In this document: one piece after another, positions 32,605 through 44,147 of the stretch
How positions within the stretch are numbered: the first letter of the stretch is position 1
Layout of the letters: each line of letters opens with the position of its first letter
Source of the DNA: Aelia acuminata
Lineage: Eukaryota; Arthropoda; Insecta; Hemiptera; Pentatomidae
Assembly: GCA_911387785.2 (NCBI GenBank)
Contig: OU426979.1
Location: 15,672,262 to 15,736,261 of the forward strand
DNA length: 64,000 nucleotides
Direction: 5' to 3'
Translations under genes and position numbers: made by a program
Notes under the pieces: model-generated
What the model was told of the DNA's origin: nothing
The model's database searches: none
What the model saw: only the letters and a program-made list of their open reading frames with translations

Positions 32605-32870
32605 AACAAAAACGTTATGAAATCGACATATGACGCCATGTTAATAAATCGAAACACGACCTACTGTATTTGCAATAATTCCTAATAAAAGAAATATTTT
32701 GGTCAATAATCAAGATAAAAACTATCCTCTCTCTTAAGTTGGCCAAAACTATAAACATTGAGCCAAATTTCATTAAAATCCGTTGAGTAGTTTCTGAGTT
32801 ATTGAAAGACAAACATCGGGACACGAGATTTTTATATTTACATATAAGGATTTATACCTGGCTACACTGC
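32605..32870 (-). repeat. Dispersed repeat E, copy 1
   Basis: Complement of 41093-41290 and partly of 39781-39960. Carries AAATTTCATTAAAATCCG, GAGTAGTTTCTGAG and CATCGGGACACGAGATT, the kind of 3' segment found at the ends of RTE-type LINEs and their SINEs. Confidence 0.7.
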
Positions 32871-32989
32871 GGGTAACCAGACATATAAACTCTCTCAGAG
32901 TATGCTTTGATTACGTGTGTGGGATACTGTGACTTGCTAAAAAAATGCATATTAAGACTTATATTGTATTTTCAAGTGGTTTATTTATT

Positions 32990-33088
32990 TTTTTCAACAG
33001 AAGTTTCTTTATTTTCATTGTTCGTTTTGTTATTTTTATCTGAATACAGGGTTTTTTTTATCTTATCAAACGTTTTTATTATTTTTAT
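32990..33088. repeat. Inverted repeat arm (partner 32008-32112)
   Basis: See the partner; the identity is high with small indels. Confidence 0.75.
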
Positions 33089-33578
33089 CCCGTATTGTTA
33101 CAAATAGAACTAATCACGTCGCAAATATTTATAATGCCCCGTACAGAGCCAGTAATCTAATTTGAATGATGATGATTTTGCCTCACCTCGTGAGTTCATC
33201 ATAAGACAAACTGAAAGCACATGGCGTTTTCCTAGAACACAATCGGATGAAATTTTCTTAAAAAACTAATGTTTTTGTGTTAAGTTTGAGATTTCAATGC
33301 AGATAACTTCATAAAATTTCATATATATTTTAGCGGTCAAAAGACCGCTCAGGGAAGGCAACGGTAGAGTACATATTATTATAGGAAAAACGAAAGAAGA
33401 AGAGAAATATATATTGAAAAATTAAACAGCTATATATTATAGATAAAGTCGTGTAGTAAATTCAAGAAAAATAAAAACCTGGAATTTAACAATTTAGATT
33501 AAAGTCTAAAAAGCGGTCATTTGACCGCTCTGGTAGGTTTAGTGTCAATACATTTAACTTAGTTTTAATTTGATATCG

Positions 33579-34098
33579 TAACAGCTATGTGGGTTTAAAT
33601 AATTTTATTAAACGAAAATCATAATTTACAGTGTGAAACGAACAATATATACTCAATGGAATTAACAAGGTTACAAAAAGGATCAAGACAGTAACACAAA
33701 ATTAACCATAGGATTTTAACTTCACAATAATAACTCTTCAGTCCATCGCTCCTTATATATAGTCTGAATCAGAACAGTCCAGGAGGTTCTCGACAAGCGT
33801 AGATGGTTCTCGAACAGTCGCAAACATGTACTAAAATAGTTTGTTTCAACGACAAGTCTAGATCTCTTTTGAATCTTATATTTTGCATTTCTTTTTTTTT
33901 TTTTTTCTTTTTTTCACGTTTCTTAATTTTAATCAAAGTTCATTTTATTTCGATGTACGTAATACTTTATTTTTCAAGACTTTTAGAAGTTTTATTTCTT
34001 AACAATGTAAGGAGCAAAACTTCCGGGTTAATCACATTTGGTTTCATAATTAATAATTTTTTCAGGGTAAGAACCTCCGTGAGAAGAAAACAGCCAAT
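33579..34098 (-). repeat. Possible solo LTR
   Basis: On the minus strand it begins TGTAACATTGGC and ends AGCTGTTAC, imperfectly inverted ends. It holds a TATA-like CTATATATAAGGAGC near 33755 and AATAAA near 33607, in promoter-then-polyadenylation order. No matching target duplication or second LTR was found. Confidence 0.35.
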
Positions 34099-34440
34099 GT
34101 TACAATAATATTTTATAATTTTAAATTTTATTATTTATAATTGGTACTGAAAAAACTATTACTCATTAAGTTAATCAGTAATTGTTGGCTTCCTTTTGCC
34201 GAGTGGAAAATTACTCGTGGTTCATAAAATCAAGCTCATTGAAATTATTTAGCTAAATTTTATACCCGATGTCTTTTGGATACAACTGTTAAGGCCTGCT
34301 TACGCGGTTAATTTTTTGGATCCAAACGTTATTTCTATTTTTGACGGTCAGGGGCGATTATAATAGACCGAAAACAGATCAAAGATGAAATATTTTTAAT
34401 TCACTTATTCACCAGTTCATCTGTGAACTGAATCATTTTC
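34099..34440. other. Non-coding spacer
   Basis: AT-rich, nothing recognised. Confidence 0.5.
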
Positions 34441-34552
34441 GTGGTCACATGTGGTGCAGTGGTTAGCATGGCAACCTACAATACTAAAGGTCGCGGATTT
34501 GCGGCCCTTGGTGGCCCTAGGATTTTTTTAAAGGGAGTAAAAAATACGCTCA
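34441..34552 (+). mobile_element. tRNA-derived SINE, second family, head fragment
   Basis: GTGGTGCAGTGGTTAGCATG and GGTGGCCCTAGGATTTTTTT match the SINE at 22081-22350. The B box is degenerate (GGTCGCGGATTTG). The body is replaced directly by a family A 5' end. Confidence 0.7.
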
Positions 34553-35237
34553 ACACACAACTTTCACTTACTAACTTACTTACATTAGAAGTGACGTGTT
34601 TTGATAAATGCCGTTTCTCGAAGTCACAAAATTGTCCACACTCATTTACTATTTTTGTTTGTATTTGCTCTTTAAAGTACACTATTTTTTTTTATTATTA
34701 AATAAAATTACTAATATACTTGCGATATTCGGCAATGCGAGCATAATATCCCAAGTCGTCTCATTTTATAATTCTCTATAAACTAGTTGAAAACTTCATT
34801 TAGTAACCATGAAACAAATAATTTCCATTAAATGATTACAACAGCTTTATTTATAAACAATGGTCTGTCATTAAAGGCGTACTGCGCATGCGTAGTCTCA
34901 ACGCGTTTTATGAGTTGACGGAATATTTTTCTTTCTTTCTCCTGTATCTGTTTACTTGATTTTTTTCATATTTCATATTTAGCCCTTTTTTATTTTTAGT
35001 ATATACGAGAGACAGATAATTTAAGCTTACCTGATATTAAAGAAGACTTGATTTTCATTAAACTTGACGAATTTAATCATTGCTGTCGTGTCCTACATTA
35101 AATACCTATATCAAATTTTATCAAATTCGCTAGATTCGTTTTTGAGAAAATCGAAAAAACCCTAAAAAGTTATTGAATAGTCCCCCTCCATTTGACTAAT
35201 TTCGATGAAAATTTTGCTGTCACATCGCGGATATATA

Positions 35238-36891
35238 CAGTGGCTCACAGTCAAAATGATGCAAGCGATTAACTTTGAAAAAAAAACTATTTTATACCAA
35301 GCCAAAATTTATTTTCAACAATCTTTGTTTACAAATATAAAGTACAAACATTAGGCTAAAATTGACAATACTTAAAAGTTTATTTGGGATCAATTCCTAA
35401 AATTAAACTAAAACTTCATGAATAAATATACACTTCTATGGTCACAGTGAAAATGATGAAAAATTAAAAACATCCAAAAAACCAAAAATATTTTGCATTT
35501 GAGTACTTTGTAGGTAAGCCTTTATTTTTTATTATCTCTTTCGAACAATTGGGCATGGTTGGACAACCTTTTCTGTTAGAGGTGGGCTTATCTTGTCCCA
35601 TTCTTCTTGTTTCACCTTTTTGAGATCTTCTCTGTTTATATCTCACGTTTCCTCACTTCTGTTTCTAATTTACTCCATGAATTCTCTATGACGTTTAGGT
35701 CTGGTGATTGGGAAGGTGTTTTTATAGTTTTAGGGCAATTATATGAATACCATTCTCTTGCAAGATAAGAAGAATGCTTGGGATCGTTATAACTATAAAA
35801 AGCAAAATATTTATTATTCCAAGCTCGGTTGCATTTGCTTTAAAATTTTTCTTTCAGGATGTGACAATATAAATGTCTATTCATTGTGCCCTCAATAAAA
35901 TGAAGATTTCCTACCCCTGAGGCAGCAATATAGCCCCAAACTATGACATGACCACCTCCAAGTTTGATGGACGGGCGAAGATTTTTTTCATGGCGCTCTT
36001 CACTTGATTTTCTCCAGACGAAACCTCTTCCATCAGGGGCAAACAAATTGTATTTTGGCTCATTCGAATACAGAACACTTCCGGAAGTCCATATCTTTTG
36101 TTAAATAATCCTCAGCAAAATTGATTGGAAGCTTTTTATTTTTGTCACTGATATAAGGTTTTTGCCATGCAACTCTACCGTTGTATTAGTATTTCCTTAG
36201 GACCCTTCAAATGGTTTCAGCAAATACCATTTCATTTAAATGTTTTTAACTAATGTGGTCAACTTTTGAGCATCTAATTTTGGATTATTTGTTATTTCGC
36301 GCAAAATCTAAATCATCATTACTAGTAAAAAAATGTTTTGCACTCACACTAGCTTCTCTTATTATTCTATTTTCGTTTTTAAAACTTTCAATAATATTTT
36401 GAACGGTGGCATAACTCCTATTAATAGTAGAGGCGATTTTCCGTTGTGCTTTGTCCATTTTTAAATTACTAATCACTATTTTTCGTTCACGATTAATTGT
36501 ATGCGCAACCATTTTACGCAAAAGCTGGAACTAGACTGATTACTTGTATTCATATTGTTTATTTTTGTTTTCACTGAAAGAATGAAAATAAATTAAAAGG
36601 TTAATAAACTCATTTAGCCGATAATTGAAGAATACTTGTCACCTTCACTTTTTTCTAATCGGAAATAAACATTGCATCTTTTTCACTGTGACCTATCCCT
36701 ACGAGTTTTAATGAAGATTTTTTTTTCTCTTTCTATAATTGCTGTAGATTTGATTTGTTTATATAAATTGAATGTATGGCAATGAATCATTATGGCCTCA
36801 TGTGCATTGGTTTTTAAATTTTAACAAAGAGGAAGTAAATAGCATTTGAAATAAAAATATTCGTTTGCATCATTTTGACTGTGAGCCACTG
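35238..36891 (-). mobile_element. Complete Tc1-family transposon, 1654 bp
   Basis: Terminal inverted repeats of about 31 bases start CAGTGGCTCACAGTCAAAAT at both ends with one mismatch, and TA flanks each side (35236-35237 and 36892-36893). It sits inside a family A repeat whose sequence continues on either side. Structure is complete but the transposase is broken. Confidence 0.95.
35470..36521 (-). pseudogene. Tc1 transposase, multiple stops
   Basis: N-terminal helix-turn-helix region is open for 78 codons (INRERKIVISNLKMDKAQRK, ASTINRSYATVQNIIESF). Further on, after several stops and shifts: DKNKKLPINFAEDYLTKDMD, FAPDGRGFVWRKSSEERHE, GGGHVIVWGYIAASGVGNL, YNDPKHSSYLAREWY, PSQSPDLNVIENSWSKLETE. 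In related proteins the second catalytic Asp sits in QDNDPKH; here the aligned residue is Tyr (SYNDPKH). The third acidic residue (VIEN) is kept. Inactive. Confidence 0.85.
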
Positions 36892-36956
36892 TATGTACAT
36901 TCACCAAATACCTAATTTAAGGTTCGTACGGTTTATAATTTTTGAGCTAGTCTGTT

Positions 36957-37074
<118 letters not shown>

Positions 37075-37115
37075 GACCATTTCGCGGGACTTAGTTATTT
37101 GGACTCAGGGGACCC

Positions 37116-37582
37116 CTGTAAATTTTAAGTATAAAAAGCGAAGAAATGTAAGGAATTATTTTATACCACCAAAGCTTAATGCGTTCTAGGAAAACAAATT
37201 CAAACCACCCTTACCCTAATCCTGTTCATCACCAAGTTTTGAAAATATGTTTTCTCTATTCCCATTATCCTCGGTTGAGTACGCATTGTTCAGATATTAA
37301 AAAAACCCAGAAACTTGATAAATAATTCGCAGAATAAAGGCTTAGAGAAGAGAAGAGGTATTAACAAACTCTCTTTTCAGAGGATTAATAAATAAATATA
37401 AAAACTTCGCCTGTTTTTCAAGTCAATATTTCAGTTTAAAAAAAAAATTCTCTTGTTTTAATCACCATTTTGTGCCGTAACTTAAACATGTGCATTATTA
37501 AGCCAAACGCGCTTAAATGTTGTTAAGTTTTAGCATTCTCGAGTGAAGCGGAGTTGTGCCCTCAATGCTAAAGGAGAGAAAA
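37116..37582. other. Non-coding spacer
   Basis: No gene recognised. Confidence 0.5.
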
Positions 37583-38414
37583 ACCTGATGCGATGAGCAC
37601 AAAACACAATTTTTACCTACCAATTTACTACTTAGATCAGAAATTGACGTGTTTTAATAAATATGTAAACCTCATTCTTCAAATTCACACATTCATTTAC
37701 TTATTTTGGTTTATATTTGCTCTCTATAGTACAATAACATTTCTTATTATTGAATAAAAGTTTTTACTTATGATAATTCGGCAATGCTAGCATAATACTC
37801 CATCGCGTCTGATTTTATAATTCTCTATGTAGAAAACTTCATTTAGTTACCATGAAACAAATAATTTCCATTAAATGAACAGAACGGCTTTAATTATGAA
37901 CAATGGTCTGTCGTCATAGGCGTACTGCGCATGCGTGGGCTGATGCCGTATTTATGAGTTGTATTATTTTTCTTTTTTTCTCATGTGTATGTTTACTTGA
38001 TTTTTTTCATATTTCATATTTAGCCAGTTCTAATGTTTAGGCGTAACGAGATACGATATAAACGAAAATAAGGTACTTTATAGGAAAAAAGTCCCCTTTC
38101 CCATTTAAGCCCACTCGGAATATTTTAATTATGATAAAGCTTACCTGATATTAAAGCTAGATTGCTTCTCATTAAACATGACGAGTTTAATCAAAATAGT
38201 TAGAGCCGTTTTTGAGAAATAGAAGAAAACGTAAAAATGAGACAATATTTATTAAATAAAGTACCCCCTCCGTAAGACCAATTTTTGTCATGTACATACA
38301 ATCCCGGGCATGTACATGCACTAAATGCCCAACCTCAGGACCGTACGGTTTATAGTTTTTGAGCAAGTCTTTTCACACCTTTTTACTATATATTTCATAT
38401 ATAGATAAGTGAAA
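37583..38414 (+). repeat. Family A repeat, older diverged copy
   Basis: Starts CCTGATGCGATGAGCAC and ends TATATATTTCATATATAGAT with AAGTGAAATTT. It has fewer internal units and the conserved CGCGGGACTTGG block is lost, while the hairpin is still recognisable. Confidence 0.75.
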
Positions 38415-38529
38415 TTTAAAAATAAATATTAAAAAAAAATCTTCCAACTAATGTTTTCTGATGAACTTTATTCGGATTCATTTTATTTATGTATATTATT
38501 TTTTTTTTCTTTCTTCCCCTTGCCTCAAT

Positions 38530-38720
38530 ACTGAATGGAGATCGGACACGAGAGGTCTACCCCAGCTCGGAGAGATGTGAATCAGCAGCAGTGGAAGGAA
38601 TGAATCACTGAGCGCGCGTCATCAGTGACGTCACGGCCAGTATAAATAGTATCGATGTTAACATCGATTGAGGCTCGGATCTCGGAAGCAGCGGCACCTG
38701 TTTACATTCCCGGTAAATCA
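38530..38720 (+). promoter_or_regulatory. Promoter-like GC-rich island: CRE, TATA box, palindrome
   Basis: In AT-rich surroundings, about 190 GC-rich bases contain TGACGTCA (38626-38633, a perfect CRE), TATAAATA (38641-38648) and the perfect 18-base palindrome ATCGATGTTAACATCGAT (38651-38668). Transcription would start near 38670. CCGGTAAAT at about 38709 could be a splice donor; the first ATG (38719) opens only three codons. No coding sequence is attached within the window. Confidence 0.35.
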
Positions 38721-38965
38721 TGGACCATTAGCTAGCCGTACTGAGAAAACTGTTACTGAATGATCTCCAAGAGCTAATTGGAACTGGAGTTAAAATAAAC
38801 AATCAAGTTCATACAAAACATCCATCTGCGGTTTGAATTAAAATAAAATCTGTTTTAGTAGTAATTATTGGCAACAACCCATAATAGTATTATTTTTAAA
38901 CAAATCCAATATGGAAAACAATAATAATACGAAACAAACAGGTTCAGCAAATTATTTATATTACT

Positions 38966-39112
38966 AGGATTTTTTAATGAAGGAGCTCTTCCGTGTTTGA
39001 AGTTTATTATTTTTTCCCAACGTTTCGAGCTATTGGCTCATCCTTTTGGGTTATCTACACTTATCCTAAGTTACTTCTTTTTTCAGATTAGCCATTTGTC
39101 ATCTTCTATATT
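38966..39112. repeat. Foldback, left arm (Penelope-like terminal repeat)
   Basis: Reverse complement of 39226-39377. It contains the complement of ATGAGCCAATAGCTCGAAAC, a hairpin followed by CGAAACGTT as in Penelope-like termini. Confidence 0.75.
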
Positions 39113-39225
39113 TTTTTAAAACTGTATATGAATACTTTTGTCTCCTTATTACTTGTTACATTTAACGGCCTATTTCACCTTTTATAGTCTTTTTATTTCA
39201 CTGTCACATTCAGACAAATGTGACA

Positions 39226-39377
39226 AAAATATAGAAGATGACAAATGGCTAATCTGAAAAAAGAAGTAACTTAGGATAAGTGTAGATAACCCAAAAGGAT
39301 GAGCCAATAGCTCGAAACGTTGGGAAAAAATAATAAACTTCAAACACGGAAGAGCTCTTACATTAATAAATCCTATA
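39226..39377. repeat. Foldback, right arm (Penelope-like terminal repeat)
   Basis: Inverted partner of 38966-39112 separated by about 113 bases. No coding sequence lies between. Comparable inverted terminal segments bracket the Penelope-like element at 59484-60940, so this may be an internally deleted relative. Confidence 0.75.
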
Positions 39378-39574
39378 AATTACAGCACTCTTCCTCACTA
39401 AGTGAAGAAAAAGAACCTAGCAGTGTTTATATTACGTTGCAATACACATTTAACCCTAGGGTTACCTAGAGGTGGGCTCTACGAACCCATTGTTTATTGT
39501 TTATTAACTCTAAATAATTTTTTAAAAAATTATTTCGTGAGATTACAATATTTGAATAGTTATTAAACTGTGCA

Positions 39575-39576
<2 letters not shown>

Positions 39577-39622
<46 letters not shown>
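39577..39622. repeat. Poly(A) tract, about 45 bases
   Basis: Pure A run. It could be an old retroposon tail, but no body was recognised next to it. Confidence 0.9.
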
Positions 39623-39625
<3 letters not shown>

Positions 39626-39780
39626 AAATAATAGTCATTTTTCTAGATAATTAAAAATGTCATTTCCATGTTATCTATCATTTAACTAATATACAATTTC
39701 AAAAATTGCGTTTTCAGCTTAATTAAAAAAGAAAAAACATTAATTGTTTGAACATTAATTTAATAATCCTTATTCCTTGT

Positions 39781-39960
39781 ATATAAATATAGTAATCTCG
39801 TGTCCCGATATTTGTCGGAGGTAAACTCAGAAACTTACTCAACCGATTTTAGTGAAAATTGGCTCAACTTGTATAGTTTTGTCCAACGTAAAAGATAGGA
39901 TAATTTTTATCTTGATTTATGACCAAAATATTTCTTTTATTGCGAACTAGCTAGGGTGCC
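39781..39960 (+). repeat. Dispersed repeat E, copy 2
   Basis: AATCTCGTGTCCCGATATTT, then AACCGATTTTAGTGAAAATT, then ACCAAAATATTTCTTTTATT, followed by CTAGGGTGCCCGGCTTCGCT. Same family as 32605-32870 (inverted) and 41093-41290. Confidence 0.7.
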
Positions 39961-41092
39961 CGGCTTCGCTCCGGTAGTTGAGTGCTAGTTTTAATAAAAG
40001 AAAAACTTTAAAATTAAAGGAAATATTGATATATAGCACCTTCTTGAAACTTTCGTTTTAACTTAGTATCAATATTCTGCAGACTTGAGATCTGCAGAGT
40101 CCGCACAAATAAGGAACCCAGTATGGTGGTCCTATTTGATCCAGAAGTATAGAAACTACCGAAGATTCATAGAAACTTTTTTTAAAGATTTTTCTTCCAT
40201 TTCAACCTCTCTTAAGATATCCCCCCGTAATTTGAACGGTTTCTGCATATCTCGAATCTTACCACTATTACAAAGTGAAAACCAAAATTTCTTGAAGGCA
40301 CAATTTTTTCATCATATTTCTTTTTATCTTGAACTATGAGGGATGATAAAATCTTGAATGCTGTAATTGGAGTTAGTCGTTTTGTCAACTGGAATGCTCA
40401 TCATACGTAGAAACCAAACCAACTTCTTTTTCATAAATACAGTAAGAACACTTCAAACTGTTTATTTAAGATTTATATTTAGTCAATTCATCTCTTTTTT
40501 TATGTCTAATTTTATTCGCTCACTGTACTACTAAGAAATGATCATATTGCATTTAATTTACTTAAGTATATATTATAAATAGATTAAATGTAATGTGCTG
40601 ATCATATATTAGCCTTCTTATGAGAAAACTAATTTTTTAAGGAATCCAGTTGGTTTTCTAATTGATTGCTGAGATGTAAAGTACTTATTTTATTTTGAAA
40701 CGCAAACTAATTATTTTCTCTTAATTTTTTAGTAATTTAAAAAGAACAGCTGAAAAAATATAGTACGATTACATACTGAATGAATGGACAATAAACATTG
40801 AGTGAAACGCACCCTAGCGCTTCCTGGTAGCCTGGAGTTCGAACTAAATTTTTCATTCATAACCTCGTATCTCAATCTCACAGAGGCTAATTAAATGGTG
40901 CGAGAGGCTTAAAATTCCAGTCCTTTTCTCTTCAATTTTACACTCTTAAGAGAAAAACGGAAACCTTCTTCTCCATAAGGGGTCATATGGTTAAACGAAG
41001 ACATAACTACCTTAATCCTACGTGGAGTCGTTTTTGAGCCTTTTCGGCACGCACATTGTAAATTTTGCTTTATAATATATATTGATGATTAT
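39961..41092. other. Non-coding stretch
   Basis: Nothing recognised; the plus-strand frame at 40085-40339 shows no family features. Confidence 0.5.
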
Positions 41093-41290
41093 TCCAGATA
41101 CAGTAGGTCATGTTTCGATTTATTAAAATGGCGTCATATGTCGATTTCACAACCTTTTTGTTGTTTGTCGGGGGTAAAATCAGAAACTATTCAACTGATT
41201 TTTATAAAAAAATTGTCCAACTTAAAAGATAGGTTAGTTATTTATCTCGATTATTGGCTTCAATATTTCTTTTATTCCAAATTAAATGCT
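41093..41290 (+). repeat. Dispersed repeat E, copy 3
   Basis: Complement of 32605-32820: TACAGTAGGTCATGTTTCGA, GGCGTCATATGTCGATTTC and TTAAAAGATAGGTTAG. It lies just beside the Jockey insertion site. Confidence 0.7.
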
Positions 41291-41474
41291 TATTATACTA
41301 CAGTTGAGTGTGATTATTTGTAAGTTTTATAAATTCCCTATAGATTATAACATTTTTTTTTTTTTTTTATTTAATAACAAACATTTAACAATTATAAATT
41401 TGCGATCTGCAAATTACTTGCAATGAGCAAATTTTGCTGGCTGCTACATGAGCGTTCCTTCTGGAAATGACAGA

Positions 41475-44147
41475 TTAGCTCAGCAAGTCTCTTGGCCACC
41501 ACCTGCGTAGTCGACGTGGTGGGCTGAAAGGGTTGTGCGAGCATCTTAAGGCTTCCGTAAGAGGGTTTGTATTGTAGGTCAGTCTTAGGTGAAAGCTATT
41601 ATAATTTTCTTTGGCTGTTTCCGAAATTGTTCGCATGTCTAAGTCTTTGTGTATTATATCATTGCTAACAAAAAATGGTGCATCAACTATTCTTCGCAAC
41701 ACTTTTGACTGAAAAGACTGTATTCTTTGGATGCTGGACGATTTTGCAGAGCCCCACAACTCTATCCCGTACGTCCATATAGGTTTTAGGAGGACTTTGT
41801 ATAATGTGAGCTTAATTGTCAAAGATAATTTTGAACGTCTATCAAGTAGTCTGGATAAAAGACCGTACCGTTTGTTCAGTTCTTTACGTTTTTGTCTAAT
41901 GTGAGATTTCCAAGTCAGTCTTTTGTCCAGATAAAAACCTAAATATCTAACCTCATCAGATGGTGGTATGCAGATATTATTAAAATATATTGCTGGGCAG
42001 GGGCCACGATTAAGTGTGAAAATGACATGAACACTCTTTTTTTCATTCATTTTTATTTTCCATCTAATGGCCCAATCTGCAATATCATCCAAATGATTTT
42101 GTAGGGTATTGAAGGCTTGAATAGGGTTTTTATCTGAACAAAGTATAGCTGTGTCGTCAGCGAAAGTAGCCAATAGAGTGTTAGTCTGTTGCGGTAGATC
42201 TGACATGTATATGTTGAACAGTATCGGACCAAGGACGCTGCCCTGAGGCACTCCTGCTTTTATACATTTAATGTCCGAGAGGTCAGTTCCTACTTTCACC
42301 GCAAAATGTCTGTCTGTCAAGTATGATAGTATTATTAGAAAATAGGTCGGAGGAAGTAAGATTTTAAGTTTGGAAAGCAATCCTTCATGCCAAACTTTAT
42401 CGAACGCTTGACTAATGTCAAGAAAGACGCTGGGACAATAATGTTTGGACTCTAGAGAATTGGAAATATAATCAACTAAACGATGGCATTGTTGGACAGT
42501 TGAATGATGTTTTCTAAAACCGAATTGATGATTTGGAATAAATTTAAGAGTTTCAAGAGAATCGAAACGACGGAGAAGTATTTTTTCGAATAATTTAGAA
42601 AAGGAAGGAAGAAGGCTGATTGGGCGGTAGGAATTTGGAAGATCTGGGGATTTATTTGGTTTTAGTACCATGATAACTTCGGAATATTTCCAAAGGACAG
42701 GGAAGTAAGTGATTTTCAAAATAGAATTATATATGTTTGTCAGGAAAAGGATTGCTTTCCACGGTAAATTTTTAATTATAAAATTTGTAATTAAATCAAA
42801 CCCTGGAGCTTTATTATTAGGCAGGCTTGCTATTAAATCCTGAACTTCATTGGGATGAATAAATTTCGGCGGTAATGTCATTGGTAAGGGTATGTCAAGG
42901 TGATTTTGGACAAGTAATGTAGAGAGTCTGTCATTTATGTCATGAGGTTTAAAAGTTTCTTGGAGGTGATTAGCAAACAATTGTGCTTTTTGTGCATCTG
43001 ACTTTGCCCAAGAACCGTCAGGATGTCTAAGTGGGTGTGAGACATCACGATGCTGAAGAATACGTTTTGTCATACTCCAGAGTGGTTTCTCGCAAGTTAA
43101 GAGACGATTGAGGAAATTGTCAAAAGATTCAGTTTTTGAACGTCTAATTTCATCATGTAGTTGTCGTGTTAGTTTGTTAAACTTATGCTTGTCTGACGGG
43201 TATCTAGATCTTTGCCATATTTTACGGGCTTTCCGTTTCTGTGCGATAAGGTTTAGGATCTCAGGCGAAAGGTAATTATGGCTCTGCTTTTCGGCTTTTT
43301 GATTGGTTAGTTTAGAAGCCCATGCTGAGTTTTGAATAGTTTTTGTCAAGTGATTTACCGCGTCATCCAAGTCTTCTGGTGTCCGTATGTTAGTGTTGAG
43401 TGATAATGCATTTTCAATAGATAATCTAAACTTATTCCAGTCAATTTTTCCATGAGTCAATGATGGACGAGGAGTTTTAATTAATGGTTTTGATTCTATC
43501 CTCAGGAGAAGAGGGGAATGGTCCGAAGACAGATCAGTTACATTGGTAATATCGCATTGGTGTGAATTAATTCCCTTTGTTATGAAAAAATCCAGGACGT
43601 CTGGAATTCGGTTAGCATCCGTGGGCCAATATGTGGGGGAAGAGGGGCACAATAATTTACAGTTCTGGGAAAGAATTGCATTGTGTAAGGCTCAACCACG
43701 AGAATTGCTTATTCTACTGCCCCATACCTGGTTCTTAGCATTGTAATCCCCGCCACACAAGAATCTGTTGCCTAAAGAATGTAACAGTTTTTCAAACGCT
43801 TGGATTGATAAATTCTTACCAGGAGGGCAATATAAAGCAGCGATAGTGACATTTAAATTTAGAAAATTAACAATTACTGATTGGTAATTTTCAGAATCAA
43901 CAGAAGCGCTTGAGTAGTGACTGATAGAATTTTTTACTAGAATGAGAGCTCCCCCCTTAGCTTTATTTGAAGGATGGTCTGTCCGGTAAGTACTATAAGA
44001 CGGCAAGTGAAATTTTTTGTTTCTAGTTAAATGAGTCTCAGTCAATAAAGCTATGTCTATGCCATTGTCAGAAAGGAAAATTTCAAGTTCGTTTTTACGA
44101 GATATCACACCATTGGCATTCCAAAGAATAACTTTTAGTCCATTCAT
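41475..44147 (-). pseudogene. Jockey LINE ORF2: endonuclease and reverse transcriptase, one in-frame stop
   Basis: 890-codon frame nicking target DNA and copying the RNA into it. Endonuclease motifs: VILWNANGV, ALLTETHLTR, FLCGGDYNAKNQVWG and SSDHSPLLL. A single TGA at 43692-43694 lies between NSRG and ALHN, where Arg is usual, and the frame resumes unchanged. RT motifs: NSYRPISLLPSFSKLFEKIL, FLDISQAFDKVW (motif A), AGVPQGSVLGPILFN (B), TFADDTAIL (catalytic, near 42155), EVRYLGFYLDKRLTWKSHI. The end is PPRRLRRWWPRDLLS. Start ATG overlaps the ORF1 stop as ATGA, suggesting termination-reinitiation. No RNase H, as usual for Jockey. Confidence 0.93.

Larger units (their letters stand above)
29485..33544. 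mobile_element. piggyBac-like termini enclosing a composite of older fragments
   Basis: Left end TTAA then CACTAAACCTACC; right end GGTAGGTTTAGTG then TCAA, which would be TTAA with one change. Inside each terminus lies the 16-base palindromic motif GCGGTCAAATGACCGC (29529-29544) or its complement (33513-33528), with a third, degenerate copy at 33333-33350. No piggyBac transposase was found; the interior holds LINE, Helitron and other repeats. The two ends may bound one element loaded with insertions. Confidence 0.55.
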
